A stretch of DNA of 64,000 bases from Amphibiibacter pelophylacis (GCF_037688875.1 NZ_JAWDIE010000006.1:1-64000), one strand, 5' to 3'. Positions 41,859 to 54,609 are shown, counted from the first letter of the stretch. Numbers and translations are program-made. Notes: a model not told the origin generated them from the sequence alone.

Positions 41859-42674
41859 TCAGCGGTTCTTGAACTGCGGCGGGCGCTTTTCGGCAAAAGC
41901 GGCCATGCCTTCTTTCTGGTCCTGCGTGGCGAAGCTGGCGTGGAAGAGGCGGCGTTCGAAGCGCACGCCTTCGGCCAGCGTGGTCTCGTAGGCGCGGTGA
42001 ACGGCCTCTTTGGCCATCATCACGATGGGACGCGAGAAGCTGGCGATTTTCTTCGCCGTGGCCAGCGCTTCGGCTTCCAGCTCGGCGGCGGGAATCACGC
42101 GGGACACAAGGCCAATGCGCTCGGCCTCGACCGCGTCGATCATGCGGCCGGTCAGCACCATTTCCATGGCCTTGGATTTGCCCACATAGCGCGTCAGGCG
42201 CTGCGTGCCGCCCGCGCCGGGCAGGGTGCCGATGGTGATTTCGGGCTGGCCGAATCTGGCCGTGTCGGCGGCCAGGATGAAATCGCACATCATGGCGATC
42301 TCGCAGCCGCCGCCCAGGGCGTAACCGGCCACGGCGGCGATGCTGGGCTTGCGGCAGGTGGTCAGGCGCTCCCAGGTGGACGAAATCAGGTCACTGTCGT
42401 ACACGTCCATAAAGCCGCAATCCTTGATGGATTTGATGTCGGCGCCCGCAGCGAAGGCTTTCTCGCTGCCGGTCAGCACGACGACGGCGATGTCCGGGTG
42501 GCGTTCCAGCGCGTCCAGCGCCTGGCTCAGCTCGGTGGTCAGCTCCAGCGACAGGGCGTTGAGCGCCTTGGGCCGGTTCAGGCGCACTAGCGCGACGGCA
42601 TCGTGGCGCTCCAGCAGCAGGGTCTCGAAGGCATGGGCAAACACATCGTCGGTCAGAGTCGCGGGAGTGATCAT
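41859..42674 (-). CDS. Enoyl-CoA hydratase/isomerase
   Basis: A 271-residue crotonase-fold enzyme that hydrates trans-2-enoyl-CoA in fatty-acid or aromatic degradation. Family signatures are RLNRPKALNALSLEL, AAGADIKSIKD in the oxyanion hole, AAVAGYALGGGCEIAMMCDF with the catalytic region, and GQPEITIGTLPGAGGTQRL containing the catalytic Glu. Closest in pattern to PaaF/FadB-like short-chain hydratases. The ATG at 42674 fits; divergent from the DUF47 gene across 187 bp. Confidence 0.94.
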   Translation of the reverse strand: MITPATLTDDVFAHAFETLLLERHDAVALVRLNRPKALNALSLELTTELSQALDALERHPDIAVVVLTGSEKAFAAGADIKSIKDCGFMDVYDSDLISSTWERLTTCRKPSIAAVAGYALGGGCEIAMMCDFILAADTARFGQPEITIGTLPGAGGTQRLTRYVGKSKAMEMVLTGRMIDAVEAERIGLVSRVIPAAELEAEALATAKKIASFSRPIVMMAKEAVHRAYETTLAEGVRFERRLFHASFATQDQKEGMAAFAEKRPPQFKNR

Positions 42675-42861
42675 GTCGGGATCCTTGGTGGTGGTTGATG
42701 GCGGTTGTCGTTGAGGAAGGCTTCGCGCTATTTTAGGGGCCGTGCTGCTTTTGACGGACGCGCCAGGCCGGATAATGCGGGAGTGCGCCGTCTTCTTCCT
42801 GACGGCGCGGTGCGTGCTGGCTGCCCGGCCGCCATTTCCTGTTCAATCAAGGTCATCAAAC

Positions 42862-43509
42862 ATGCTTTTTTCCAAGCTGTTGCCCCGCGAGGACAATTTT
42901 TTCGAGCTGTTCAACCAGCACGCCCGCCACACGGTCGAAGCCGCCGAGGCCTTTGTGCGGCTGATCCGCCATTACGACGATGCGGCGCTGCGCGAAAAGC
43001 ACAGTAAAGAGGTCGATGACGCCGAGCACGCCGCCGACCGCATCACGCGCGAAGTCAGTCGCCTGCTGCACAAGACCTTCATCACGCCCATCGACCGCGA
43101 GCAGATCCATGTGCTGATCAACACCATGGACGACGTCGCCGACCTGGTGCAGGACACAGCGCAGACCATGACGCTCTATGACGTGCGCGCCATCACGCCC
43201 GAAATCGAGCGCCTGGCCGATCTCAACCTGAAGTGCTGCAACTGCGTGCGCGACGCCATCGCGCTGCTGGCGCATGTGTCGCAGCCCGACAGCGCGCAGG
43301 CCGCGATCAAGACCTGCGAGGCCATCGACCAGTTTGAGTCGGACGCCGACCGCGTCATGCGCTCGGCCATCAGCAAGCTTTTTCGCGAGCAGCCCGATGT
43401 GCGCGAACTGATCAAGCTCAAGGCCATTTACGAACTGCTGGAAACCATCACCGACCGGTGCGAGGACATCGCCAACCAGATCGAGGGTGTGGTGCTCGAA
43501 AACTCCTGA
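42862..43509 (+). CDS. DUF47-family PhoU-like protein
   Basis: A 215-residue helical protein (MLFSKLLPREDNFFELFNQHARHTVEAAEAFVRLIRHY) of the DUF47/PhoU-like family, which accompanies low-affinity phosphate transporters and probably controls phosphate uptake by binding metal and phosphate or the transporter. Its helical hairpins and DADRVMRSAISKLFREQ C-terminal part are typical. A longer frame from 42742 is open but the family start is at 42862. pit follows 17 bp downstream. Confidence 0.93.
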   Translation: MLFSKLLPREDNFFELFNQHARHTVEAAEAFVRLIRHYDDAALREKHSKEVDDAEHAADRITREVSRLLHKTFITPIDREQIHVLINTMDDVADLVQDTAQTMTLYDVRAITPEIERLADLNLKCCNCVRDAIALLAHVSQPDSAQAAIKTCEAIDQFESDADRVMRSAISKLFREQPDVRELIKLKAIYELLETITDRCEDIANQIEGVVLENS

Positions 43510-43526
43510 CCCGGACCGCGACTGCT

Positions 43527-44564
43527 ATGGATGTCACCCAAGTCAGCCTCGGGCTGGTGATCGCGCTGGTGCTGCTGGCGCTGGCTTTTGATTTCATGAA
43601 CGGCTTTCACGACGCCGCCAACTCCATCGCCACGGTGGTGTCTACCGGCGTGCTCAAGCCCGTGCAGGCCGTTGTTTTTGCGGCCTGCTTCAACCTGCTG
43701 GCCTATTTTGTCTTTCACGTCAGCGTGGCGGCGACCATCGGCAAGGGCATTGTTGATCCGGGCATCGTGGACATGCAGGTGATTTTTGGCGCGCTCACCG
43801 GCGCCATCGCGTGGAACATCATCACCTGGATGTATGGCATTCCCAGCAGCAGCTCGCACGCGCTGATCGGCGGCATGGTGGGCGCGGGCCTGGCCAAGGC
43901 GGGCGCGGGCGTGCTGCAGATGACGGGCATCATGAAGGTGGTGCTGTTTATTTTCGTGTCGCCTTTTCTGGGCTATCTGCTGGGTTCGCTCATCATGGTG
44001 GCGGTGGCCTGGATCATGCGGCGGCGCTCGCCCTCGCAGGCCGACCGCTGGTTCCGTCGCCTGCAGCTGCTCTCCGCCGGGGCCTACAGCCTGGGCCACG
44101 GCGGCAATGATGCGCAGAAAACCGCCGGCATCATCTGGCTGCTGCTGATCGCCGCGACCAGCGCCCACGTCCCCGGCATGCCGCACTGGATGGAGGCGCA
44201 CCCCGACCACCTGCCCGGCTGGGTGGTGCTGACCTGCTACGTCACCATCGGCCTTGGCACCATGTTCGGCGGCTGGCGCATCGTCAAAACCATGGGGCAG
44301 AAGATCACCAAGCTCAAGCCCGTGGGTGGCTTCTGCGCCGAAACCGGCGGCGCGCTGACTCTGTTCATGGCCACTGGCCTGGGCGTTCCGGTCTCGACCA
44401 CGCACACCATCACCGGCGCCATCGTGGGCGTGGGCTCGACGCAGCGCGCCAGCGCCGTGCGCTGGGGGGTGGCCGGGCGCATCGTCTGGGCCTGGATCCT
44501 GACGATTCCGGCCTCTGCGCTGGTCGCCGCGCTGGCGTACTGGGTGGCGGACTGGGTGATGTGA
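43527..44564 (+). CDS. pit: Low-affinity inorganic phosphate transporter
   Basis: A 345-residue PiT-family protein with about ten spans. FDFMNGFHDAANSIATVVSTGVL near the N-terminus and GHGGNDAQKTAGII in the second half are the duplicated PiT signatures (GAND-like motifs) that form the phosphate site. SSSHALIGGMVG and VSTTHTITGAIVGVG are also typical. Imports phosphate with metal or proton coupling; operon with DUF47 gene supports this. Confidence 0.95.
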   Translation: MDVTQVSLGLVIALVLLALAFDFMNGFHDAANSIATVVSTGVLKPVQAVVFAACFNLLAYFVFHVSVAATIGKGIVDPGIVDMQVIFGALTGAIAWNIITWMYGIPSSSSHALIGGMVGAGLAKAGAGVLQMTGIMKVVLFIFVSPFLGYLLGSLIMVAVAWIMRRRSPSQADRWFRRLQLLSAGAYSLGHGGNDAQKTAGIIWLLLIAATSAHVPGMPHWMEAHPDHLPGWVVLTCYVTIGLGTMFGGWRIVKTMGQKITKLKPVGGFCAETGGALTLFMATGLGVPVSTTHTITGAIVGVGSTQRASAVRWGVAGRIVWAWILTIPASALVAALAYWVADWVM

Positions 44565-44602
44565 TCAGAATCGTTTTTTGGTGCATTAATCAGGAGACAG
44601 GC

Positions 44603-45319
44603 ATGCGTATCCCCCATTCTTTGACTCTGGCTTTCATGGCCACCAGCGTTTTTCTGGCGGGCTGCGCGACCGCACCGCCGCCGCCGCCCGGCCGCATCCC
44701 GGTTGTTTACTCGACCGAGTCTCCCGGCGGCAGCAAGCTCAAGGAAAAGCCGACCGAAGTGACGGTTGTCAGTCGCGCCTCGACCCAGAAAGAGGTCGGC
44801 AAGCAGGTCGCTCTGAACATTGCCCTGGCGGTGATAGGGGGCGGCTTTGCCGCCAGAACCTTCAGCAAGGATGATCTCAAAGGCAGCCCGATTGACATCC
44901 CCGGAGACCGGGCCAATGTCAGGAATCCGGTCCCCGAGGATTTTGTGAAGCGCCTGGATCAGCAGATCAACGCCGTCATCAAGGCCGATCCCGCACTGTC
45001 CCAGATGTCGTGGAAAGAGCCGATCAACGTGTCCGATGGCTACGCCAGTCTGGTTTACGACACGCTGGGGGGCAACGACACCGAAAAGCTCAGCCTGGTC
45101 CTGCAGCTGAATATCAACAAGTATCGCGAAACCACTGGCCGGCTGAATTTCGCCAAACCGCCTTTTGAGGTCAACTGCAGCAGCAGCTCAGAGCCGCCCC
45201 TGCCGCTTGCGGCCTGGACCGCCAATAACGCCATCCGCGTCAAGACCGAGCTGGACAAAATGCTGGATCAGTGCTCGGGCAAAGTCATGGCGGCGTTACC
45301 GCAGATGCTGAAGTACTGA
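44603..45319 (+). CDS. Putative lipoprotein of unknown function
   Basis: A 238-residue exported protein: signal peptide with lipobox FLAGC (Cys about residue 21), then a Pro-rich linker (PPPPPGRIPVVYSTESPGG) and a body of mixed helices and strands (VALNIALAVIGGGFAARTFSKDD, DGYASLVYDTLGG, NKYRETTGRLNFAKPPFEVNCSS). AGGAGA precedes the ATG at 44603. It has no recognisable family to me; it could be a small outer-membrane or periplasmic lipoprotein. It is the last gene before the low-GC island. Confidence 0.8.
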   Translation: MRIPHSLTLAFMATSVFLAGCATAPPPPPGRIPVVYSTESPGGSKLKEKPTEVTVVSRASTQKEVGKQVALNIALAVIGGGFAARTFSKDDLKGSPIDIPGDRANVRNPVPEDFVKRLDQQINAVIKADPALSQMSWKEPINVSDGYASLVYDTLGGNDTEKLSLVLQLNINKYRETTGRLNFAKPPFEVNCSSSSEPPLPLAAWTANNAIRVKTELDKMLDQCSGKVMAALPQMLKY

Positions 45320-45377
45320 TTTCCAGAAGGTTCCAGAGCGTTATCTAGCGCAGTATATTGAGGTTGGGCTTCAGGAC

Positions 45378-45947
45378 CTACTGGCAGATGATGTCAGTTT
45401 GCCCGCTATGGCTGCGGGCCAGCAGAAACATGTCGCCGTCGTGAAAGCCCCATGTATACAGCCGTGAGTAAGGGCTTTGAGCCTGCGCAATGGCTTCGAG
45501 GACAATCAGGCCTGAGTATCCTAGAAACAGCATGTAGTCTGCGATGGGGTAAACAGATTGCCATTGTGCAAGCGAGTATATTTGGTGGAGTTGATAAAGC
45601 CCGTCAAGAAAGACAGACTCCCCATGCGTAAGCTGGCCATAAATCCAGTCGCTCTGGTTTAGGCGGGTGTCGCAAGTCGTCCAGCCAATATCAATGTTCT
45701 TGCCTTGGCCTTGATCCATATTCAAGGTGTCGAGGCCAAGATAGACCCCGGTTGGAGCGGCGATGTCCGCAAGCTGCAGCTCAAGCCACTGGTGCATGCG
45801 AAGAATATTGGCGTCAAATGGGACTTGCGCCAGAGACTGCCATAAGCTACGGCCTGTATGCTCTTCGAGTATATTCAGAACCTGAGACCAGGACGCTTCA
45901 AAATTACGATGATTTCGAAGAATTGAAAAAAGTTGTTCGATGGGCAT
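45378..45947 (-). CDS. Orphan hypothetical protein in low-GC island
   Basis: A 189-residue protein with lower GC than neighbours and no recognisable domain; starts MPIEQLFSILRNHRNF. It is acidic and Trp/Tyr-rich (DWIYGQLTHGESVFLDGLYQLHQIYSL, MLFLGYSGLIVLEAI), a composition often seen in immunity proteins of polymorphic toxins, but no toxin gene is near, so this is only a possibility. No clear ribosome-binding site precedes the start, and the frame opens a further 20-odd codons upstream with a Pro-rich stretch, so the real start may lie higher or the gene may be a remnant. Confidence 0.5.
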   Translation of the reverse strand: MPIEQLFSILRNHRNFEASWSQVLNILEEHTGRSLWQSLAQVPFDANILRMHQWLELQLADIAAPTGVYLGLDTLNMDQGQGKNIDIGWTTCDTRLNQSDWIYGQLTHGESVFLDGLYQLHQIYSLAQWQSVYPIADYMLFLGYSGLIVLEAIAQAQSPYSRLYTWGFHDGDMFLLARSHSGQTDIICQ

Positions 45948-46317
45948 AGGCTGGGCTTCGGGAGGTGAGTGTGTTCTGGGTTGTTGACGAGTCGGGATGC
46001 TGCCCGGTATGTATGCTGTGCCAGCTGTGGTTTTCTGCTCGTGAGTTTCTCATACTGATCATCATAGTAGCGTCCATACAGTCGGATTTGGCCCGATGCC
46101 TGCAGAAAGTGGCCATACTAATTTCAATGTCACAACACTGGCCGGAAAAGCTTTAGCCAGCTTCGACATGCTTGACTGTGACTATGATCTCGCTGCTGGC
46201 AAATCGGGGATTCCTGTAGAGAAATACACTCAGAAAATTTCTACTTCGCGATACAATGGATTTATAGGGATTGGTCTGTTTTTTATAAAATTTATGATGC
46301 GGCCTGATCAGACGTTT
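45948..46317. other. Low-GC interval without a supportable gene
   Basis: About 370 bp between the hypothetical gene and the MFS pseudogene. Short open frames exist on both strands, including minus-strand coding-like stretches such as QASGQIRLYGRYYDDQYEKL in a frame with stops, so this may hold remnants of a decayed gene continuous with the neighbour. I see no promoter, RNA or intact reading frame that I would defend. Confidence 0.5.
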
Positions 46318-47409
46318 TTATGTGCTGCCTTTGTTTTCAGTCGAATCCGGTTTTGATAAAAATAGAAGAATGCCGGTTGCTAATATAAAAAATGATGCGG
46401 CCGTCATCACCTCATCTTGGATTTTAAGGTTGGTGGATGCGCCGAATAAAATCATTTCGAAGGGGATGCCTATTGTGCCAGCGCTTTGATCATATTGTGC
46501 AAATTCATGAATACTTTCGACCGAGCCTATTGACTGATCGAGCGTGTCCCATAATATACCGGCAAATGTTACTGTGGCTGAGCCGGCGAAGTAGCTCAAT
46601 CATGAGCTCATATTTTTCTGATGCATAAGTAAATGCAAGAATTTGGATAAAAATGGCAATGGTGCAAATAATTTGAATTGGTCTCCAATGGGGGCTATTG
46701 CCGCCACTTATTAATGAAATCATTGAGCCTGTCAAAGAGCCGGCGACTATGGCGGTTGCTGTTATTGCCCATCCATTTGATGACAATCGGTCAATGATTA
46801 AAGCTGGCCCGGCAACGCCCATCAATCCAATTGCCATATAAATCATGAGCCATGAAACAAGGCCCATTTTATCCAACGAAGTAGCGCAAAGAATCTATGC
46901 GCATATTCGGGTATAGATTTTTGCCTAGGGCGGAATGCGGATTATTTGTTGCCTCATCCCGAATGGTTTTTTGCATTGGCTCTTTGATGCCATACAAAAA
47001 CAGTGCTGCAACAAAAAACGTGATGACATCAAAGGCGAGGATGCTTTGAAAACCATATTCAATAATAATGAGCGACCCAGCTAACGGTCCGGTTATTGAA
47101 AAAGTATCGCCAAGAATTGATAAAAAGTTGCGCGGTTGACCGCGCTATATCAGATTTAATCATTCTGATGGCTGATCTTTCGGGGGCTTTAAACCTGCGA
47201 ACAATTAAGACGCCCAAAATCCGCCCGCCCCACAGTGAAACCAAAACCGACGTGATTTCCCAGCCAGTTGGCTCAATACGATGACTCTCAATTGCAAAAG
47301 CAATTGGGATTATCGCGTCGCCAGGTCCTGATATCAGGGAGGCGAAAAATAACAGATTGAAATTTTGTAATTAAAACAGAGATGTCAGTAATTTTAACTT
47401 TTCGTTCAT
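46318..47409 (-). pseudogene. Decayed MFS transporter (DHA3/EntS-like) pseudogene
   Basis: Pieces of one 12-span major-facilitator protein are spread over three frames on the minus strand. ATG at 47409 gives MNEKLKLLTSLF, then an in-frame TAA (47371-47373), then NLLFFASLISGPGDAIIPIAF, a TM2-like SVLVSLWGGRILGVLIV and an RRFKAPERSAIR loop. After about 47130 the frame changes to NFLSILGDTFSITGPLAGSL and ILAFDVITFFVAALFLYGI; then, after another shift near 46870, to MGLVSWLMIYMAIGLMGVAG; then near 46605 to SYFAGSATVTFAGILWDTL and the last spans. The region corresponding to spans 3-4 seems missing. Low GC and decay indicate a horizontally acquired gene now dead. Confidence 0.82.
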
Positions 47410-47557
47410 GTGTGTTCATTCAAAATTAACTAATATTTCATTGCATCTGAAATAAAATATTCGCATTGGTATTTATTTAATAATAAAATCTGGCTCTGAT
47501 GAAAATAAAGGCTCCCTGTTAACTCACATACTTTTGGGAGACGCTCTTTTTCAATGG

Positions 47558-47920
47558 TCAGCGCTTCACCCACTCACACCGCCCCTGCGACTGCGCCGCG
47601 CCGCGGTAATCGCTGCTCCATTGCAGCGTGCCGGTGTCGATCTGGATGCGTTCGTTGTCCAGTGCGGTAAAAATCCGGGTGCCATTGATCTGGAAGGAAT
47701 ACACCTTCACGCCGTCGATGCTCACGGCATTGAGCTGCTTGCCGTCGTAATCCAGGCCCACGGTGCGCACCCAGATGCTGCGGACCGGGGTGTAAAAGGC
47801 CTGGCAGCGCATTTCGGCGTGGCCGGTGTCTGTCGCCGCCGAAGCGCCGGGCACCGCCAGAATCAGGCTGGCGCCCACAAGAGCGGTGGCGGAAAAGAGT
47901 CGGGTGAGCAAGTCAGGCAT
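47558..47920 (-). CDS. Small secreted protein, unknown function
   Basis: A 120-residue protein with a signal peptide (MPDLLTRLFSATALVGASLILAVPGASA, cleavage after ASA), then a mature part with two Cys (RCQAF near residue 40, GRCEW near the C-terminus) that could form a disulfide. AGGA lies 7-8 bases before the ATG. Likely periplasmic; no known family. It sits just downstream of carB on the same strand, but the carB terminator lies between them. Confidence 0.75.
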   Translation of the reverse strand: MPDLLTRLFSATALVGASLILAVPGASAATDTGHAEMRCQAFYTPVRSIWVRTVGLDYDGKQLNAVSIDGVKVYSFQINGTRIFTALDNERIQIDTGTLQWSSDYRGAAQSQGRCEWVKR

Positions 47921-47958
47921 GGCGCATTCCTGGTGAACGGTCTGTCCCGATTGTGAAC

Positions 47959-47991
47959 AAAAAAGCCCCGCAGGCGAAAAGCCTGCAGGGC
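47959..47991 (-). terminator. Terminator after carB
   Basis: On the minus strand GCCCTGCAGGC and GCCTGCGGGGC form a hairpin (one mismatch-like position) around TTTTC, followed by six T (A run at 47959-47964 on the plus strand). It ends the carA-leuE-carB transcript. Confidence 0.9.
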
Positions 47992-48029
47992 CGGGTGGAG
48001 ATCGCGGATGGAGTAGGGCGCTGCGCGCC

Positions 48030-51341
<3,312 letters not shown>

Positions 51342-51431
51342 GGTCGTCGCTACCGTTTAATCTAAAAACAAAATCCAAAAATCAAAAACCGGAACAAACA
51401 AAATACCGGGTGGAAAAGCATTCCGCGAGAA

Positions 51432-52133
51432 TCAATCCAGGCGGGATAAAGCCAGCTGCAGGGCAAACCCGATGAACAGCAGTCCCACCAGCGCACTGAG
51501 CAGCGCCTTGAGCCAGGGCAGCCGCGCAAAACGCTGCGACAGTTTGGCGCCCGCAAAAATCAGCGTGCCCAGATAAATCATGCTGAAGCATTCGATGATG
51601 CTGCCCAGAATCAGAAAAGCCAGCCCCGGCGTTGCTGTACCCGGCTGGATGAACTGCAGCAGAAAAGACAGGTTGAACAGGATGGCCTTGGGGTTGAGCA
51701 GGCTGATGATGAGCGCGCGCTGAAAAGGCTTATCGAGCATCACGGCGCGGCGCAGATCGTCGGGCAGCTCTTCGGGCGCCGTGCCGGCCGTGGCCGGGGG
51801 TGTGGCGCGCGCCTGGACGCCAGCCGCCAGCGCGGCACGCAACTGGTTCAGCCCGACCCAGAACAGATAGGCCGCGCCCAGCAGCTTCAGCGCAAAAAAC
51901 ACCTGCGGCCAGGTGCGCAGCACGGTGGCTGCGCCCAGCGCCGTCAGCGTGATCAGCACCGCATCGCCCCAGAACACCCCCGCCGCCGCCGACCAGCCGC
52001 GCCGCACACCCCGGCGCGAAGCCACCGACAGCACAAACAGCGAATTGGGACCCGGCAGCAGGATGATAAAAATCACCCCCAGCACAAAAGTGCCGAGGTG
52101 GATGATGCCGAGGGATGTCCCAAGGGATTCCAC
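51432..52133 (-). CDS. leuE: LysE-family amino acid exporter, LeuE-like
   Basis: A 233-residue inner-membrane protein with six spans and the LysE/RhtB signature FIILLPGPNSLFVLSVASRRG, then AAAGVFWGDAVLITLTALGAATVL and FLLQFIQPGTA. LeuE exports leucine and analogues in E. coli. The GTG at 52133 is the only reasonable start upstream of the signature. Set between carA (8 bp upstream) and carB on one strand. Confidence 0.9.
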   Translation of the reverse strand: MESLGTSLGIIHLGTFVLGVIFIILLPGPNSLFVLSVASRRGVRRGWSAAAGVFWGDAVLITLTALGAATVLRTWPQVFFALKLLGAAYLFWVGLNQLRAALAAGVQARATPPATAGTAPEELPDDLRRAVMLDKPFQRALIISLLNPKAILFNLSFLLQFIQPGTATPGLAFLILGSIIECFSMIYLGTLIFAGAKLSQRFARLPWLKALLSALVGLLFIGFALQLALSRLD

Positions 52134-52140
52134 GGCGCGT

Positions 52141-53319
52141 TCAGGCGCTCATCAGGCCGACAAACCGATCGAACAGCGGTGCGATGTCCTGGGGGCCGGG
52201 CGAGGCTTCGGGGTGGCCCTGGAAGCCGAAGGCAGGTCGGTCGGTCAGCGCGATGCCCTGCACGGTACCGTCGAACAGGCTGCGGTGCGTGACGCGCGCC
52301 GTCGCGGGCAGGCTGTCTTCCTGGACGGCGAAGCCGTGGTTCTGGCTGGTGATGGCCACGCGGCCGCTGTCCAGATCGACTACCGGGTGGTTGGCGCCGT
52401 GGTGGCCGCATTTCATCTTGAAGGTGCCGCCGCCTGCGGCCAGCGCCAGGATCTGGTGACCCAGGCAGATGCCGAAAACCGGGATTTTGCGCTCCAGCAG
52501 GCCGCGCGTGGCGGCGATGGCGTAATCGCAGGGCTCGGGGTCGCCGGGGCCGTTGGACAGGAAAACACCGTCGGGCTTTAGCGCCAGAATGTCGTCCAGC
52601 GAACTTTGTGCGGGCAGCACGGTGACCTTGCAGCCTCGCTGGGCCAGCATGCGCAGGATGTTGTGTTTGACGCCGAAATCCAGCGCGACCACGTGGTGGC
52701 GCGGGGCGGGCGGGGCTTCGAAGCCGCAGTCGCCGTCCTGGATCGACAGGGCCCATTCGCCCTCGGTCCAGACGTAGGGCTGGGTGCAAGAGACCTCGCG
52801 GGCCAGGTCGGTGCCTGCCATGGCGGGAGCGGCTTTCGCCAGCGCCAGCGCCTGCTGGATGTGGGCGTCGGTGAGCGTTTCGCCCGGGGCCAGAGACAGG
52901 ACGCAGGCGTTCTGGCTGCCGTGTTCGCGCAGGTGGCGGGTGAGGGCGCGGGTGTCCACCCCGGCGATGGCGACGATGCCTGCGCTGCGCAGGTAATCGC
53001 CCAGCGGCTGCTGTTCGCGGAAATTCGAAGAGCGCACGGGCACGTCGCGCACCACCAGGCCAGCCGCCTGCACGCCGCGCGATTCGCAGTCCTGCGCGTT
53101 GGTGCCGGTGTTGCCGATGTGCGGGTAGGTCAGGGTGACGATCTGGCGCGTGTAGCTGGGGTCGGTCAGGATTTCCTGGTAGCCCGTCATGGCGGTATTG
53201 AACACCAGCTCGCCGGTGGTGCTGCCAGCCGCTCCCACTGCCTGACCGCGGAATACGCGGCCATCAGCCAGCGCCAGAACCGCAGGAGTCACAGGGGGGA
53301 ATAGGGCTTCGGGCTGCAA
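52141..53319 (-). CDS. carA: Carbamoyl-phosphate synthase, small subunit
   Basis: The 392-residue glutaminase subunit. The N-terminal domain opens VLALADGRVFRGQAVGA and GELVFNTAMTGYQEILTDPSY; the C-terminal class I glutaminase has catalytic Cys in VFGICLGHQILALAAGG, with His and Glu in QGHPEASPGP. The start is TTG at 53319: GGAG lies 6 bases before it, while no ATG in frame precedes the conserved N-terminus. First gene of the car operon. Confidence 0.96.
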   Translation of the reverse strand: MQPEALFPPVTPAVLALADGRVFRGQAVGAAGSTTGELVFNTAMTGYQEILTDPSYTRQIVTLTYPHIGNTGTNAQDCESRGVQAAGLVVRDVPVRSSNFREQQPLGDYLRSAGIVAIAGVDTRALTRHLREHGSQNACVLSLAPGETLTDAHIQQALALAKAAPAMAGTDLAREVSCTQPYVWTEGEWALSIQDGDCGFEAPPAPRHHVVALDFGVKHNILRMLAQRGCKVTVLPAQSSLDDILALKPDGVFLSNGPGDPEPCDYAIAATRGLLERKIPVFGICLGHQILALAAGGGTFKMKCGHHGANHPVVDLDSGRVAITSQNHGFAVQEDSLPATARVTHRSLFDGTVQGIALTDRPAFGFQGHPEASPGPQDIAPLFDRFVGLMSA

Positions 53320-53355
53320 AGGGGACTCCAGGCTGTTGCGGACAAAACCCCGGAA

Positions 53356-54609
53356 TTATAGCCGAGCGCCAGCCTCTTCCCCGGGTAAACCCCGGCTCTC
53401 GTCCTGGGCGGCGCGCTCGGCCAGGCTGGGTGCCGGGGCGATCTTCTGCGCCAGCGTCCACATCGCCATACTGGCCACCAGCAGCCCGGCCACGCCCAGC
53501 GCCAGGTGCAGCGCCGAATCAAACAGAACCGGCGCCAGGAAGCCCGAGGCCAGCGCGAAAATCATCATCTGCCCGAAGGACAGCATGGACGAGGCCAGAC
53601 CGCGGTTGGCGGGGAAAAGCTCCAGCGCGCGCAGCGTGATCGCCGGGGTGGTGAAGGCCACGCCAAACGAATAAACACCCAGCGGTAGCACCGCCCAGGG
53701 CACGACAGCCGGGAAGAAGCTGTTGTAGCCCACGTTCAGTGCGGTGGCGACGATCATGACCGTGTAGCCAAAGGCCACCAGGCGGCGCGTGCTGTGGTGG
53801 GCGGCGTAGCGGCCTGACAGCGCCGAACCCAGCATGAAGCCGCCGATCATCGGGATGAACATCCAGGCGTAAGACGTTTCACCCAGGCCCAGAATGTGCG
53901 TGACAAATTGCGCCGCCGAGCCGATGTACAGCGAGAAACCGCCAAAGCTCAGGCCCACCGCCATCGACAGGGCGATGAAGGCCGGGTTTTTGCCTACGCG
54001 CCAGTAATTGCCCAGGATCAGGCCCAGACGCAGCGGCGTGCGCTGCGCCACGGGCAGGCTTTCGGGCAGGGCGCGCCAGACGACAAAAGTCAGCACGGTG
54101 GCAAACAGCGTCAGGAACCAGAACACGCCGCGCCAGCTGAAAAACACCAGCATCCAGCCGCCCAGCACGGGCGCGATGGCGGGCGCCAGGCCAAACACCA
54201 TCATGATCTGCGACATGACCTTCTGCGCCTGCACGCCCGAGAACACGTCCTGCACGATGGCGCGCCCGACGACCGAGCCCGCGCCCGCCGCCAGGCCCTG
54301 CAGCACGCGCATCACCAGCAGCGTGGGGTAGTTGGGCGACAGCGCCACGCCAATCGACGCCAGGATGTAAATCACCAGCGAGACCAGGATCACGCGGCGG
54401 CGGCCAAAGCTGTCGGACAGCGTGCCGTAAATCAGCATCATCGCGGCGAAGGCGAACAGAAAGCCGCTGAGCGACTGCTGAATCCAGAACTCGCTGATGC
54501 CGAACTGGTCGCGGATGGCCGGCATGGCGGGCAGATAGGTGTCAATCGCCAGCGGGCCCACCATGCTCAGGGCGGCCAGGATGAAAGTCAGTCTCAAGGT
54601 TTGGGTCAA
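53356..54609 (-). CDS. Bcr/CflA-family multidrug exporter (MFS)
   Basis: A 417-residue MFS transporter with twelve spans. Family motifs are MVGPLAIDTYLPAMPAIRDQFG (first span region), GTLSDSFGRRRVILVSL (motif A), RVLQGLAAGAGSVVGRAIVQDVF and a mid-protein GLAPAIAPVLGGWM. Bcr-type proteins export bicyclomycin, sulfonamides, cysteine and related compounds; the true substrate here is unknown. The start is TTG at 54609 with GGAG 7 bases upstream. It ends 36 bp before the carA start. Confidence 0.93.
   Translation of the reverse strand: MTQTLRLTFILAALSMVGPLAIDTYLPAMPAIRDQFGISEFWIQQSLSGFLFAFAAMMLIYGTLSDSFGRRRVILVSLVIYILASIGVALSPNYPTLLVMRVLQGLAAGAGSVVGRAIVQDVFSGVQAQKVMSQIMMVFGLAPAIAPVLGGWMLVFFSWRGVFWFLTLFATVLTFVVWRALPESLPVAQRTPLRLGLILGNYWRVGKNPAFIALSMAVGLSFGGFSLYIGSAAQFVTHILGLGETSYAWMFIPMIGGFMLGSALSGRYAAHHSTRRLVAFGYTVMIVATALNVGYNSFFPAVVPWAVLPLGVYSFGVAFTTPAITLRALELFPANRGLASSMLSFGQMMIFALASGFLAPVLFDSALHLALGVAGLLVASMAMWTLAQKIAPAPSLAERAAQDESRGLPGEEAGARL

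Noticed and set aside
45948..46317. Possible Rhs/polymorphic toxin remnant next to the orphan gene
   Set aside because: One minus-strand stretch (RLYGRYYDDQYE) recalls such proteins but no diagnostic Rhs core motif or intact frame is present.
47534..47956. A plus-strand frame opposite the small secreted protein
   Set aside because: The minus-strand gene has a signal peptide and a ribosome-binding site; the plus-strand frame has neither.
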